From Microlunatus speluncae (GTDB taxonomy: Bacteria > Actinomycetota > Actinomycetes > Propionibacteriales > Propionibacteriaceae): a stretch of DNA of 64,000 nucleotides. Below the pieces are notes generated by a model. It was not told where the DNA came from, did not search any database, and saw only the letters and a program-made list of their open reading frames with translations. The stretch spans positions 124,001 through 188,000 of the forward strand of contig NZ_VKCZ01000008.1 of assembly GCF_009299835.1 (NCBI RefSeq), read 5' to 3'. Shown piece by piece: positions 24,385 to 34,830 of this stretch; the first letter of the stretch is position 1; each line of letters starts with the position of its first letter. Both the position numbers and the translations under genes were made by a program.

Positions 24385-25467
24385 ATGATCAAGACCCACG
24401 ATCTGCGGATCCGTGGATTCGAACCCCTCCCCACCCCGGCCGAGTTGCGCGGCCGGCTGCCGCTCGGCACCGAGGTCGAAGGACTGGTGACGACCAGTCG
24501 GCGCGAGGTCGAGGCCGTGCTGCGCGGGGACGACGATCGGCTGCTGGTCGTCGTCGGGCCGTGCTCGGTGCACGATCCGGAAGCCGCGCTGGAGTACGCC
24601 CGCCGGCTGGTCATCGAGGCCGAACGGCACGCCGACCGGCTGTTGATCGTGATGCGGGTCTACTTCGAGAAGCCGCGTACGGTCGCCGGCTGGAAGGGCT
24701 TGATCAACGACCCGCAGCTGGACGGCACCCATCGGGTCGCCGAAGGGTTGGAACTGGCTCGCGGGGTGTTGCGCGACATCACCACCCTCGGCCTCCCGGT
24801 CGGTTGCGAGTTCCTCGAGCCGATCAGCCCGCATTACATCGCCGACGCGATCAGCTGGGGCGCGATCGGCGCCCGGACCACGGAGAGCCAGGTGCACCGG
24901 CAGCTCGCCTCGGGGCTGTCGATGCCGATCGGGTTCAAGAACGGCACCGACGGCGAGGTGAGCGTGGCGGTCGACGGGGTCCGGTCCGCGGCGCAGCACC
25001 AGACCTTCTTCGGCATCGACGACGCCGGCCAGACCTGTGTCGTGTCCACCACCGGCAACGAGTACGGGCACGTGATCCTGCGCGGCGGCCGGTCCGGACC
25101 GAACTACGACTCCGCCTCGCTGGCCGCCGCCGCGGCCCGGCTGGCCGACGCCGGATTGCCGGCCCGGGTCGTCGTCGACGCGAGCCACGCCAACAGCGGC
25201 AAGGACCACGTCCGACAGGCCGAGGTGATCACCGAACTGGCCGGGCAGATCGCCGCCGGTGATCCGATCTCCGGGGTCATGATCGAGAGCTTCCTGGAGC
25301 CGGGCCGGCAGACCCTGACCGACGCCGGCCGGGCCGGCCTGGTCTTCGGCCAGAGCATCACCGACGCCTGCCTGGGCTGGGAGCAGACCGAGACGGCCCT
25401 CGACCTGCTCGCCTTCGCCTCCGCCCGGCGGAGCGCGCCCGCGACGGGAGCTGCGGTGGCGACCTGA
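24385..25467 (+). CDS. aroG: Class I 3-deoxy-7-phosphoheptulonate (DAHP) synthase
   Basis: A 360-residue enzyme joining phosphoenolpyruvate and erythrose 4-phosphate, the first step of the shikimate pathway. It has VVVGPCSVHDPEAALEYA (metal Cys), MRVYFEKPRT (PEP contact), GARTTESQVHRQLASGL, MPIGFKNGTDG, VVDASHANSGKD and GVMIESFLEPG, all typical of the AroF/G/H group. GAAGGGA precedes ATG 24385. The leader peptide with Trp/Tyr/Phe codons and the intrinsic terminator upstream suggest feedback at the transcription level. The 3' end is followed by a hairpin shared with the convergent MFS gene. Confidence 0.95.
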   Translation: MIKTHDLRIRGFEPLPTPAELRGRLPLGTEVEGLVTTSRREVEAVLRGDDDRLLVVVGPCSVHDPEAALEYARRLVIEAERHADRLLIVMRVYFEKPRTVAGWKGLINDPQLDGTHRVAEGLELARGVLRDITTLGLPVGCEFLEPISPHYIADAISWGAIGARTTESQVHRQLASGLSMPIGFKNGTDGEVSVAVDGVRSAAQHQTFFGIDDAGQTCVVSTTGNEYGHVILRGGRSGPNYDSASLAAAAARLADAGLPARVVVDASHANSGKDHVRQAEVITELAGQIAAGDPISGVMIESFLEPGRQTLTDAGRAGLVFGQSITDACLGWEQTETALDLLAFASARRSAPATGAAVAT

Positions 25468-25485
25468 GCGGGAACGCCCGCTCGG
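25468..25485 (+). other. Short hairpin after aroG
   Basis: GAGCGGG and CCCGCTC pair across a short loop immediately after the stop. There is no T-run, so it may be a minor stabilising stem. Confidence 0.4.
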
Positions 25486-25506
25486 CTCAGACCCCTTCCG
25501 TTTCTT

Positions 25507-25575
25507 GCCGAGCCGTCACTTGTGCACCGACACGCCGCGAAAACCGGTGCACTAGTGACGGGTCGGCGGGGTTTT
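25507..25575 (+). terminator. Convergent-end hairpin and terminator (type with conserved CGACACGCCGC loop)
   Basis: The 23-nt arms 25507-25529 and 25545-25567 pair at 21 of 23 positions. A GGGGTTTTT follows, so it terminates the plus-strand aroG transcript. The 3' arm spans the stop of the convergent MFS gene. The conserved outer segments GCCGTCAC and GTGACGGGTC and the loop CGACACGCCGC recur at 27733-27786 with a different stem. Confidence 0.8.
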
Positions 25576-26892
25576 TAGGGCGGTGAGGGTGAAAGCTGCG
25601 GCGGCGGCTAGGAGGGTTAGTCGGGTGGTGGGGACGAAGGCGGGGGTGGTGGCGGGGCCGGCCAGGGTGCCGAAGCCGGCAACGCCGAGGGCGCCGCCGA
25701 GTTGGCGGGCGGTGTTGGACAGGCCGGCGGCGGTTCCGGGGCGGTCGGGCAGGGCGGCGACCGTGGCGGCGACGACGGCCGGGGTGAGCAGGCCGAGGCC
25801 GACGCCCCAGAGGACGAGGCCGAGGACTCCGGTCGGCGTCGCGACGGACGGGCTGGCCGCAATCGTCCCGAAGCCCAGGGCGCCGAGGGCGAGGCCGGCG
25901 GTCGCGGGCCGCCCGGGCCCGTACCGCTGGGTCAACCGGCCGGCGAACCGGCCGAGCAGCGGCAGCGGCAGGAAGGCGGGCAACAGCCACAGGCCGGTTG
26001 CCCAGGGCGATCGGTGATCGACGGTCTGCAGCCACTGGGTCAGCAGGAACAGGGAGCCGAGGGAGCAGAGGTTCATCACGCCGGCGGTGATCAGCGAGCT
26101 CGCGACGCCCGGCCGGCGCAGCAGCGGCAGCGGCAACAGCGGCGGGTCGAAGGTCCGTTCCCGGCGAACGAAGATCAACGCCAACGGCACCGCGACCATG
26201 ATCGCGATCAGGGACGCCAACGGCCGCTCCCGCAGCTCGATCACGGCGAACGTGATCATGGCCAGCATCGCCACCGCCAGCACGGCACCGGCCAGATCGA
26301 GCCGTCCGGTCGGGGCGGGCGGCCGCCGCCCGGCCGGACCGTACCGGGCGATGATGATCATCGCGACGGCACCGATCGGGAGGTTGATCAGGAAGATCAA
26401 CGGCCAGCCGGCCAGACTCACCAGCACGCCGCCGATCAACGGGCCGGCGGGCAGCGCGATCGCTCCGACGGCGGCCCAGGTCCCGATCGCGCGAGCCCGG
26501 CCCGGCTCCGGAGCGGCGTCGGTGATCATGGCCAGGGTGCCGGGCAGGGCGAGCGCCGCGGCGGCCCCCTGCACCGCGCGGGCCAGGGACAACAGCGGCA
26601 GCGAGGGACACAGCGCGCAGGCGAGCGAGGCCAGCCCGAAGCCGGCCAGGCCGAGCAGGACCAGCCGGCGGTGGCCGATCCGGTCGCCGACCCCTCCGGC
26701 GACCAGCAACAGCGAGGCCAGCGGCAGGGCGTACGCATCGACGACCCAGGCCAGCCCCGACGCTCCCGGCGCCAGGGCCGTGCCGATCGACGGCAGCGCG
26801 ACATTGACCGCGGTCACGTCGAGCAGGATCAGGAAGTAGCCGGCGCAAAGCGCCGCGGTCAGCAGCATCGCCTGGAATCGTCGCAGGGACAT
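25552..26892 (-). CDS. MFS multidrug transporter (DHA2/14-TM type)
   Basis: A 446-residue permease of the EmrB/QacA branch. MSLRRFQAMLLTAALCAGYFLILLDVTAVNVALPSIG holds the family motif D1 (LDxTxxNxALP), and GDRIGHRRLVLLG is the loop 2-3 motif. About 14 hydrophobic helices are seen. Proton-coupled export of drugs or metabolites is the known role. It is divergent from an ArsR-type regulator and a 22-bp imperfect palindrome lies between them, so substrate-induced expression is likely. The stop is covered by the terminator hairpin of aroG. Confidence 0.88.
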   Translation of the reverse strand: MSLRRFQAMLLTAALCAGYFLILLDVTAVNVALPSIGTALAPGASGLAWVVDAYALPLASLLLVAGGVGDRIGHRRLVLLGLAGFGLASLACALCPSLPLLSLARAVQGAAAALALPGTLAMITDAAPEPGRARAIGTWAAVGAIALPAGPLIGGVLVSLAGWPLIFLINLPIGAVAMIIIARYGPAGRRPPAPTGRLDLAGAVLAVAMLAMITFAVIELRERPLASLIAIMVAVPLALIFVRRERTFDPPLLPLPLLRRPGVASSLITAGVMNLCSLGSLFLLTQWLQTVDHRSPWATGLWLLPAFLPLPLLGRFAGRLTQRYGPGRPATAGLALGALGFGTIAASPSVATPTGVLGLVLWGVGLGLLTPAVVAATVAALPDRPGTAAGLSNTARQLGGALGVAGFGTLAGPATTPAFVPTTRLTLLAAAAAFTLTALKTPPTRH

Positions 26893-26913
26893 CGATCCAG
26901 CCTGTCCCCGGAA

Positions 26914-26935
26914 CGCTTCGATCCCGGTCGAAACG
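26914..26935. promoter_or_regulatory. ArsR operator between the MFS and regulator genes
   Basis: CGCTTCGA-N6-TCGAAACG is palindromic with one mismatch per arm. It lies midway between the divergent starts at 26892 and 26958, so it can block both promoters. Confidence 0.65.
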
Positions 26936-26957
26936 ATTCGGGCCTAGCCTGGGCCGC

Positions 26958-27728
26958 ATGGCTACGGAAGAGCTCGGCGAGCCCGATCTGGCCGGGGTGG
27001 CGGCGGCACTCGGCGACCCGCGCCGGATCAAGATCCTGTACGCCCTCGCCGACGGCGCCGCGTTGCCGGCGAGCCGGCTGGCGACCGAGGCCGGTGTCTC
27101 CGCGTCCACCGTGAGCACCCACCTGGCCGGCCTGCTGGCCAACGGTCTGGTCCGGGTCGAGCCGCAGGGCCGGTTCCGGTTCTACCGGCTGGCCGGCGAC
27201 GACGTGGAGGGGATCCTCGAGGCGCTGGCCCGGGTGGCGCCGCGGAAGCCGGTCACTTCGCTGCGAGAGCACACCCGCAGCGCCGCGCTGCGCACCGGCC
27301 GGACCTGCTATCGGCATCTGGCCGGCCGGCTCGGCGTCGACCTCTTCGCCGGCCTGCTGCGGCTCGGCTGGATCGGCGGCGGCGACGGCCGGCACGATCC
27401 CACGATCGCCGGCGACCGGCTGTCGGCGCCCGGCCACGGTGACCAGTATCGGCTGACCGTCACCGGCACCGCAGGCTTGGCCGAGCTCGGTGTGGATCCC
27501 GATCCGGTCACCGACGCGGCACCGCTGCGCTATTGCGTGGACTGGACCGAGCAACGCCACCATCTCGCCGGCAGGCTCGGCGCCGCGATCGCCGACCGAT
27601 TGCTGGAGCGGGACTGGGTCCGGCGCGGCACGGTCCCGCGCAGTGTCCGGCTGACCCAGGCGGGCGAGACCGGGCTCGATCGGGTCGGTCTGGTGTCGTC
27701 CGGTCAGCTCGCCGGCCGGAGCTCGTGA
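26958..27728 (+). CDS. ArsR-family regulator (long, two-domain)
   Basis: A 256-residue product. The N-terminal winged helix is LAGVAAALGDPRRIKILYALADGAALPASRLATEAGVSASTVSTHLAGLLANGLVRVEPQGRFRFYRLAG. The extra C-terminal part contains RTCYRHLAGRLGVDLFAGLLRLG and a later RYCVDWTEQRHHLAGRLGAAIADRLLERDWV, typical of ArsR regulators with a second domain that control MFS exporters. TAGCCT (26945-26950) lies 7 nt before ATG 26958, suggesting a leaderless message. It likely controls the divergent exporter. Confidence 0.85.
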   Translation: MATEELGEPDLAGVAAALGDPRRIKILYALADGAALPASRLATEAGVSASTVSTHLAGLLANGLVRVEPQGRFRFYRLAGDDVEGILEALARVAPRKPVTSLREHTRSAALRTGRTCYRHLAGRLGVDLFAGLLRLGWIGGGDGRHDPTIAGDRLSAPGHGDQYRLTVTGTAGLAELGVDPDPVTDAAPLRYCVDWTEQRHHLAGRLGAAIADRLLERDWVRRGTVPRSVRLTQAGETGLDRVGLVSSGQLAGRSS

Positions 27729-27732
27729 TCGA

Positions 27733-27783
27733 GCCGTCACATCCGCTGCGACACGCCGCCAGCGCGGCCGCGGATGTGACGGG

Positions 27784-27786
<3 letters not shown>
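27733..27786. terminator. Convergent-end hairpin, second copy of the family with loop CGACACGCCGC
   Basis: CGTCACATCCGC (27735-27746) pairs perfectly with GCGGATGTGACG (27770-27781). The frame is the same as at 25507-25575: GCCGTCAC, 8 variable bases, CGACACGCCGC, 16 bases, GTGACGGGTC. It sits between the ArsR stop and the convergent DUF2993 stop. Confidence 0.7.
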
Positions 27787-29393
<1,607 letters not shown>

Positions 29394-29433
29394 TCAACTT
29401 GTGGACTACTCTCCGGACTCGGGGAAATCGGCG

Positions 29434-30036
29434 ATGAAGCTCGAATACATCCTGCTCGGCACGTTGCTGGGGCGTCCCCGGACCGGTTATGACCTGAAGA
29501 AGTTCATGGACACCCACGGCCGGTTCCTCCGGTCCAACACCCAGATGAGCCAGGTCTACCGCTCCCTCACCGCGATGGCCGAGCGCGGCTGGGTCAGCTT
29601 CACGGTGCAGGGCCGGCCGGGCGCGCAGGACGCCAAGATCTACCGGGTCACGGCCGAGGGTGCCAGCGTGTTCCTGGACTGGCTGACCGGTCCGTACCAT
29701 CCGCCGACGCGGTTCCAGGACCCCGACTTCGGCGTCCGGCTGCACTTCGCCGGCTTCCTCACCGTTGATCAACTTCTGGCCCTGCTGGACACCGAGCTCG
29801 AGGCCCGGCAGCGGCAGGTCGCGAAATACCGGTTCCGGGACCGCACCGAGCAGTACGAGGCGTCGGTGCCGTTCGACGTCGAGCTCGCGATCGCGATCAA
29901 CGACCGGACCCACGTCCACGGCGCCGCGGCCATCGATGCGCACCTCCGGAACCTGATCGAACTCCGCTCCGACCTGCTCGACGGCCGGTTGCCGGAGCAG
30001 CCATCCCCCGAACCGACCCGGAAGGTCACCCGATGA
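29434..30036 (+). CDS. PadR-family transcriptional regulator
   Basis: A 200-residue protein: MKLEYILLGTLLGRPRTGYDLKKFMDTHGRFLRSNTQMSQVYRSLTAMAERGWVSFTVQG is the PadR winged helix, followed by KIYRVTAEGASVFLDWL and a Vir-type C-terminal helix. PadR dimers repress neighbouring genes and release with small ligands. ATG 29434 gives the characteristic N-terminus; the long frame upstream is only dapB antisense. The stop overlaps the sulfatase start (ATGA), so it likely regulates the sulfatase operon. Confidence 0.88.
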   Translation: MKLEYILLGTLLGRPRTGYDLKKFMDTHGRFLRSNTQMSQVYRSLTAMAERGWVSFTVQGRPGAQDAKIYRVTAEGASVFLDWLTGPYHPPTRFQDPDFGVRLHFAGFLTVDQLLALLDTELEARQRQVAKYRFRDRTEQYEASVPFDVELAIAINDRTHVHGAAAIDAHLRNLIELRSDLLDGRLPEQPSPEPTRKVTR

Positions 30037-31781
30037 GAGCGATCATGATCATGTTCGACAGCCTGAACCGGCACCTGTTGCCGCCGTACGGATCGGACGC
30101 GATCATCGCCCCCAACTTCCAACGCCTGGCCGGGCGGACGGTCACGTACGACCGCTGCTACGCCGGATCGCTGCCCTGCATGCCGGCCCGCCGGGAACTG
30201 CACACCGGCCGCTACAACTTCCTGCACCGCAGTTGGGGGCCGCTGGAGCCGTTCGACGACTCGATGCCGGAGCAGTTGCGCCGGGCCGGGATCCACACCC
30301 ACCTGACCTCGGATCACCAGCACTACTGGGAGGACGGCGGCTCGACCTACCACACCCGCTACTCCACCTGGGAGTTCCACCGCGGCCAGGAGGGCGACCC
30401 GTGGAAGGCGGTCGTCTCGGAGCCGGCCGGCGACGGCCGCGGTGCCGCGATGTATCGGCAGGACCGGATCAACCGGCGGTATATGGCGACCGAAGCCGAT
30501 CACCCCCAGACCCGGACCTTCGACGGCGGGCTGGAGTTCCTGGAGACCAACGCCGACGCCGACGACTGGTTCCTGCAGATCGAGACCTTCGACCCGCACG
30601 AGCCGTTCTTCACCCACAAGAACTACAAGGATCTCTATCCGCACGACTACGACGGGCCGGAGTTCGACTGGCCGCAGTATCGGCGGGTGACCGAGTCCGC
30701 GGACCAGGTCAACCACGCCCGGTTGGAGTATGCCGCGCTGGTGTCGATGTGTGACGCCTCGCTCGGCCGGGTGTTGGACTTCATGGACGAACACGCGATG
30801 TGGGACGACACGATGCTGATCGTCAACACCGATCACGGCTTCCTCCTCGGCGAGCACGGCTGGTGGGCCAAGGTGGTGCAGCCGTGGTTCGAGGAACTCG
30901 TCCATCTCCCCTTGTTCTGCTGGGATCCGCGGCGACGTGAGTCCGGCGTCCGCAGTGCGGACCTGGTGCAGACGATCGACATCCCGCCGACCTTGATCAA
31001 CTACTTCGGACTCGAGGTGCCGGCCGACGTGCAGGGGCATGATCTGGCCGGTGATCAACGCCGGGACGCCGCGCTGTTCGGCATCCACGGCGGGCACGTC
31101 AACGTCACCGACGGCCGATTCGTCTATCTCCGCGGGCCGCGGAGCGCCGACAACGCGCCGCTGGAGCAGTACACCCTGATGCCGACCCACATGCGCGGCC
31201 GGTGGAGCGTCGAGGAGTTGGCGGACGCCGAGCTCGCCCCGCCGTTCGGTTTCACCAAGGGTTTGCGGACCCTGCGCACGATGAGATCGACGCTGCTCAA
31301 CCCGTACGCCTTCGGCACCCTGATGTTCGACCTGGAGACCGACCCCGGGCAGCTGGATCCCATCGTCGACGACGAGCTCGAGCTGCGGCTGGCCGGGCTG
31401 CTGGTCGAGGCCATGCGCGCCGCAGAGGCGCCGGCCAGCCAGTTCGAACGGCTCGGGCTGCCGGCCGAGGGTCCCGTCGGCCCCGAACACCTGCTGGCCG
31501 CCGAGCAGGCCGGCCGGGCCGCCGACGCTGTCGTACCGCTGCCGCCGTTGAGCGACTTCGCGACCGGTCCGCTGGGTCTGCACACGCCGATCGCCGAACT
31601 GCTCGCCGTGCCGGCCGCGGCCGACGTGGTCGCCACCCATCTGCCCCAACTGCGGCAAACGGAGTTGATCACCGCTGTCGCCGGGACCTCGATCCACGGC
31701 CTCGCGGCGACCGTACCGATTCCGTTCGCGACCCTGGCCGCCGTCGCCGATGATCTTGCCTCACTGACGAGTGGGGCCTGA
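30033..31781 (+). CDS. Type I sulfatase (formylglycine-dependent)
   Basis: A 582-residue alkaline-phosphatase-superfamily hydrolase. SLPCMPARRELHTGR contains the sulfatase motif CxPxR (Cys49-Met-Pro-Ala-Arg53), whose Cys becomes formylglycine. Metal ligands include Asp9 of MFDSLNRH and the TDHGFLLGEHG motif. No signal peptide is present, so the substrate would be an intracellular sulfate ester. No formylglycine-generating enzyme is in the window. It is the second gene of the PadR operon. The C-terminal region is longer than in most sulfatases. Confidence 0.85.
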   Translation: MRAIMIMFDSLNRHLLPPYGSDAIIAPNFQRLAGRTVTYDRCYAGSLPCMPARRELHTGRYNFLHRSWGPLEPFDDSMPEQLRRAGIHTHLTSDHQHYWEDGGSTYHTRYSTWEFHRGQEGDPWKAVVSEPAGDGRGAAMYRQDRINRRYMATEADHPQTRTFDGGLEFLETNADADDWFLQIETFDPHEPFFTHKNYKDLYPHDYDGPEFDWPQYRRVTESADQVNHARLEYAALVSMCDASLGRVLDFMDEHAMWDDTMLIVNTDHGFLLGEHGWWAKVVQPWFEELVHLPLFCWDPRRRESGVRSADLVQTIDIPPTLINYFGLEVPADVQGHDLAGDQRRDAALFGIHGGHVNVTDGRFVYLRGPRSADNAPLEQYTLMPTHMRGRWSVEELADAELAPPFGFTKGLRTLRTMRSTLLNPYAFGTLMFDLETDPGQLDPIVDDELELRLAGLLVEAMRAAEAPASQFERLGLPAEGPVGPEHLLAAEQAGRAADAVVPLPPLSDFATGPLGLHTPIAELLAVPAAADVVATHLPQLRQTELITAVAGTSIHGLAATVPIPFATLAAVADDLASLTSGA

Positions 31782-31795
31782 CCTACAGTGAGCGC

Positions 31796-32623
31796 ATGGA
31801 TCTCGAGATCGTGCTGCCGGACGAATCCCCCGACCTCACCGGTGAGCTGCTGGTCGCCCTGGCGCGGCTGGCCGACGAGGCGGGGATCGGCACCCTCTGG
31901 CTACCCGATCATGTGCTGCCGCCCGGTGAGTACGGGACCGAGTCCGGCTTCGGCGGGGTCTACGAGGCGCTGATCACTCTCGGCCACCTGGCCGCGGTGA
32001 CGTCGCGGATCCGGCTCGGCACCTCGGTGCTGGTGCTGCCGCTGCGCAACCCGTTCGTGGTCGCCAAGCAGGTCGCGACGATCGACCGTCTGTCCGGCGG
32101 CCGGGTCGTTCTCGGCGTCGGCGCCGGCTGGCAGGAGACCGAGTACGCCAACGTCGGCGTCCCGTTCGCCGAGCGCGGCGCCCGGCTGGACGAGGCCATC
32201 GACCTGCTGCGCACCCTGTGGCGGGGCGAGACGAGCTTCAGCGGTGATCGATTCGGATTCGATCATGGTGTCTTCGAGCCCAAGCCGGGCCGGGCCATCC
32301 CGATCATGGTCGGCGGCACCAGCAAGCGCGCCTTCCGGCGGGTGGCCGAACGGGCCGACGAGTGGCAAGGCATCGGCCACACCCCCGACACCTTCGCCCG
32401 CGACACCACCATGATCAGGGAGCTCACCGATCGCCCGCTCCGGCTGACCACCCGGATCCAGTGGGAGGAGCAGTCTTTGGACGAGATCACCGAACTCGCC
32501 CACGGCTTCGCCGCCGCCGGAGCCGACGCCCTGGCCATCTGGCTCGGGGATCAGGATCAGGCCCAGGATCGCCTGGCGGACCTCACGAGATCCACCGAAC
32601 TACACCCCTACCTGGCCTCCTGA
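31796..32623 (+). CDS. LLM-class flavin/F420-dependent oxidoreductase
   Basis: A 275-residue TIM-barrel protein of the luciferase-like superfamily. It has TLWLPDHVLPP, IRLGTSVLVLPLRNPFVVAKQVATIDRLSGGRVVLGVGAGWQ and IPIMVGGTSKRAFRRVAERADEW, all typical of F420-using members. Its precise substrate is unknown. TACAGT (31784-31789) lies 6 nt before ATG 31796, suggesting its own leaderless promoter just after the sulfatase stop. Confidence 0.87.
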   Translation: MDLEIVLPDESPDLTGELLVALARLADEAGIGTLWLPDHVLPPGEYGTESGFGGVYEALITLGHLAAVTSRIRLGTSVLVLPLRNPFVVAKQVATIDRLSGGRVVLGVGAGWQETEYANVGVPFAERGARLDEAIDLLRTLWRGETSFSGDRFGFDHGVFEPKPGRAIPIMVGGTSKRAFRRVAERADEWQGIGHTPDTFARDTTMIRELTDRPLRLTTRIQWEEQSLDEITELAHGFAAAGADALAIWLGDQDQAQDRLADLTRSTELHPYLAS

Positions 32624-32660
32624 CCTGACTCACCATCCCCCTCCACCGAGGCGGCCGCCA

Positions 32661-32731
32661 CCCACCGAGTTGTCAGAACTCAGTTGTGCCATAGGGCCAC
32701 TCATTTCTGACAACTCGGGGGTTGTGGTGGG
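32661..32731. terminator. Hairpin between the LLM and prpC ends
   Basis: A perfect 13-bp CGAGTTGTCAGAA/TTCTGACAACTCG stem (32666-32678 with 32705-32717) plus flanking CCCACC/GGTGGG. There is no T-run. Its place between two convergent genes suggests a bidirectional end signal; it is not in the CGACACGCCGC-loop family. Confidence 0.6.
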
Positions 32732-33916
32732 TCAGCCGGCTTCCTCCGCCCGTTGTGCCGCTTCGACCTCGGCCTCGTCCGGCGTGTAGTCGGAAAGGTG
32801 TCGCTCGTCGGGCCCGTTGTAGGCCGACAGCGGCCTGATCAAGGTGTTGGCGGCCAACTGCTCCAGAACGTGGGCACTCCAGCCCGTGACGCGAGAGGCG
32901 ATGAACAGAGGGGTGAAGATCTCGGTGTCGAAGCCCATCAGGTGGTAGGCCGGGCCCGACGGGTAGTCGAGGTTGGGATAGATGCCCTTGCGGACGAAGA
33001 ACTCGGATTCCAGGGTCGAATAGAGCTCCAGGACGTCCGGTCGGTCGTAGTGGGCGGCCAGGGAGTCCAGGGCCTTCTTCATGGTCGGGACGCGTGAGTC
33101 GCCGCGCTTGTAGACCCGGTGGCCGAAGCCCATGATCTTGCGCTTCTCGGCCAGGGCGGCATCCAGCCAGGGCGCCACCCGGTCGGGCGTGGAGATCTCG
33201 TCCAGGACGTGCATCACGGCCTCGTTGGCGCCGCCGTGCAGCGGTCCCTTGAGTGCGCCGATCGCGGCGGTGACCGCGGAACCAAGATCAGAAAGGGTGG
33301 AGGCGACGACGCGGGCGGTGAAGGTCGAGGCGTTGAAGGAGTGCTCGGCGTACAAGATCATCGACACGTCGAAGGCCGCCACCACCGGCTCGGCAGGCAC
33401 CTCACCGAATGTCATCTGCAGGAAGTTGGCCGAGTAGCCGAGATCGTCCCGCGGCGGGATCAGTTCCTGACCCCGGCGGCGGCGCTGCGCGTAGGCCACG
33501 ATCGCCGGCAGCTGCGCGTAGAGGGTGACCGCCCGGCGCAGGTTCAGTTCCGGATCGATCCAGGTCTCCGCGGTGCCGAGGGTGGTGTCGCCGGCGGTGG
33601 CGAAGCTGACCGCGGTCCGCACCACATCCATCGGGTGGGTTCCGTCCGGCAGCGCGTCGATCACCGTGCGGACCCGATCGTCCAGGGCCCGTTGATCACG
33701 TTCCTGTCGCTGGAACTCCCGCAACTCATCGGCGGTCGGCAGTTCGCCGTGCCACAACAGCCAGGCAACCTCCTCGAAGGATCTGGTCGCGGCGAGTTCC
33801 TGGACCGGGTAGCCGCGGTAGAGCAACGAGTTGCTCTCCGGGTTCACCTTGGAGATCGCCGTGACGTCGGCGATCACTCCGGCCAGGCCCTTCTTGATCT
33901 CGGCACCTTCGCTCAT
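32732..33916 (-). CDS. prpC: 2-methylcitrate synthase/citrate synthase
   Basis: A 394-residue citrate-synthase-family enzyme joining propionyl-CoA with oxaloacetate in the methylcitrate cycle. The active-site motifs are GPLHGGANEAVM, the MGFGHRVYKRGDSR loop with its catalytic His, and PNLDYPSGPAYHLMGF. It overlaps prpB by ATGA, making a prpD-prpB-prpC operon. Propionibacteria make and use propionate, so the pathway fits. The C-terminus is acidic. Confidence 0.93.
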   Translation of the reverse strand: MSEGAEIKKGLAGVIADVTAISKVNPESNSLLYRGYPVQELAATRSFEEVAWLLWHGELPTADELREFQRQERDQRALDDRVRTVIDALPDGTHPMDVVRTAVSFATAGDTTLGTAETWIDPELNLRRAVTLYAQLPAIVAYAQRRRRGQELIPPRDDLGYSANFLQMTFGEVPAEPVVAAFDVSMILYAEHSFNASTFTARVVASTLSDLGSAVTAAIGALKGPLHGGANEAVMHVLDEISTPDRVAPWLDAALAEKRKIMGFGHRVYKRGDSRVPTMKKALDSLAAHYDRPDVLELYSTLESEFFVRKGIYPNLDYPSGPAYHLMGFDTEIFTPLFIASRVTGWSAHVLEQLAANTLIRPLSAYNGPDERHLSDYTPDEAEVEAAQRAEEAG

Positions 33917-34830
33917 GACTGGCTCCCTCGCTGCTCCAGGCTGAAGTTGTAGACGGACGTGTCGAACGCGTTGTAGGCCTCGTAATCGACGAGCTCGTAC
34001 AGCCGGGCCCTGGTCTGCATCCCGGCCACCTCCGACCGCAGCGACCCGGTCCCACGCAGGGTCTCCAGGGCCCGCTCGGTGGCCCCCATCGCCACCCGCA
34101 ACAAGGACACCGGGAAGATCACCAGGTTGATCCCGGCCGAGGCGAGCTGGTCGGTGGTGAACAGCTCGGACTTGCCGAACTCGGTCATGTTGGCCAGCAC
34201 CGGCACCTCACCGAGGGCGGTCTTGACCGCCTCGAACTCGGCCAGATCGGCCATCGCCTCGGGGAAGATCGCGTCCGCGCCGGCATCGACCAGCCGCTTG
34301 GCCCGCTCGATCGTGGCGGCCAGTCCGGCGTTGCCGCGGATGTCGGTCCGGGCCATGATCACCAGGTTCGGATCGCGCCGGGCTCGCACGGCGGCGGAGA
34401 TCCGTTGCACGGCCGTGCCGACGTCGACGACCTCCTTGCCGTCGAGATGGCCGCAGCGCTTCGGGTTCACCTGATCCTCGATGTGCAGTCCGGCGACGCC
34501 GGCATCCTCGAGGGCCTGGACGGTGCGGGCGACGTTCATCGCCTCGCCGAAGCCGGTGTCGGCATCGATCAGGGTCGGCAGGTCAGTCACCCGGGCGATC
34601 TGCGCTCCCCGGCCGGCGACCTCGGTCAGGGTGGTCAGGCCGACGTCGGGCAGGGCCAGGTCGGCGGCGATCACGGCACCGGAGATGTAGGCCCCGTCGA
34701 AGCCGCGGTCCTCGATCAGGCGGGCCGCCAGCGGGTTGAAGGCGCCCGGGAACTGCAGCAGCTCACCGCTGCGCAGCCGCTCCCGGAACCGGGCCCGCTT
34801 CTCGGCCGGCGTCGTCGTCGCGTACAGCAT
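33913..34830 (-). CDS. prpB: 2-methylisocitrate lyase
   Basis: A 305-residue isocitrate-lyase-family enzyme cleaving 2-methylisocitrate to pyruvate and succinate. KRCGH (Cys126) is the catalytic motif, with FPGAFNPLAARLIEDRGFDGAYISGAVIAADL and DADTGFGEAMNV for substrate and metal binding. ATG 34828-34830 overlaps the prpD stop by one base. The longer frame upstream is antisense to prpD and is not used. Confidence 0.95.
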   Translation of the reverse strand: MLYATTTPAEKRARFRERLRSGELLQFPGAFNPLAARLIEDRGFDGAYISGAVIAADLALPDVGLTTLTEVAGRGAQIARVTDLPTLIDADTGFGEAMNVARTVQALEDAGVAGLHIEDQVNPKRCGHLDGKEVVDVGTAVQRISAAVRARRDPNLVIMARTDIRGNAGLAATIERAKRLVDAGADAIFPEAMADLAEFEAVKTALGEVPVLANMTEFGKSELFTTDQLASAGINLVIFPVSLLRVAMGATERALETLRGTGSLRSEVAGMQTRARLYELVDYEAYNAFDTSVYNFSLEQRGSQS

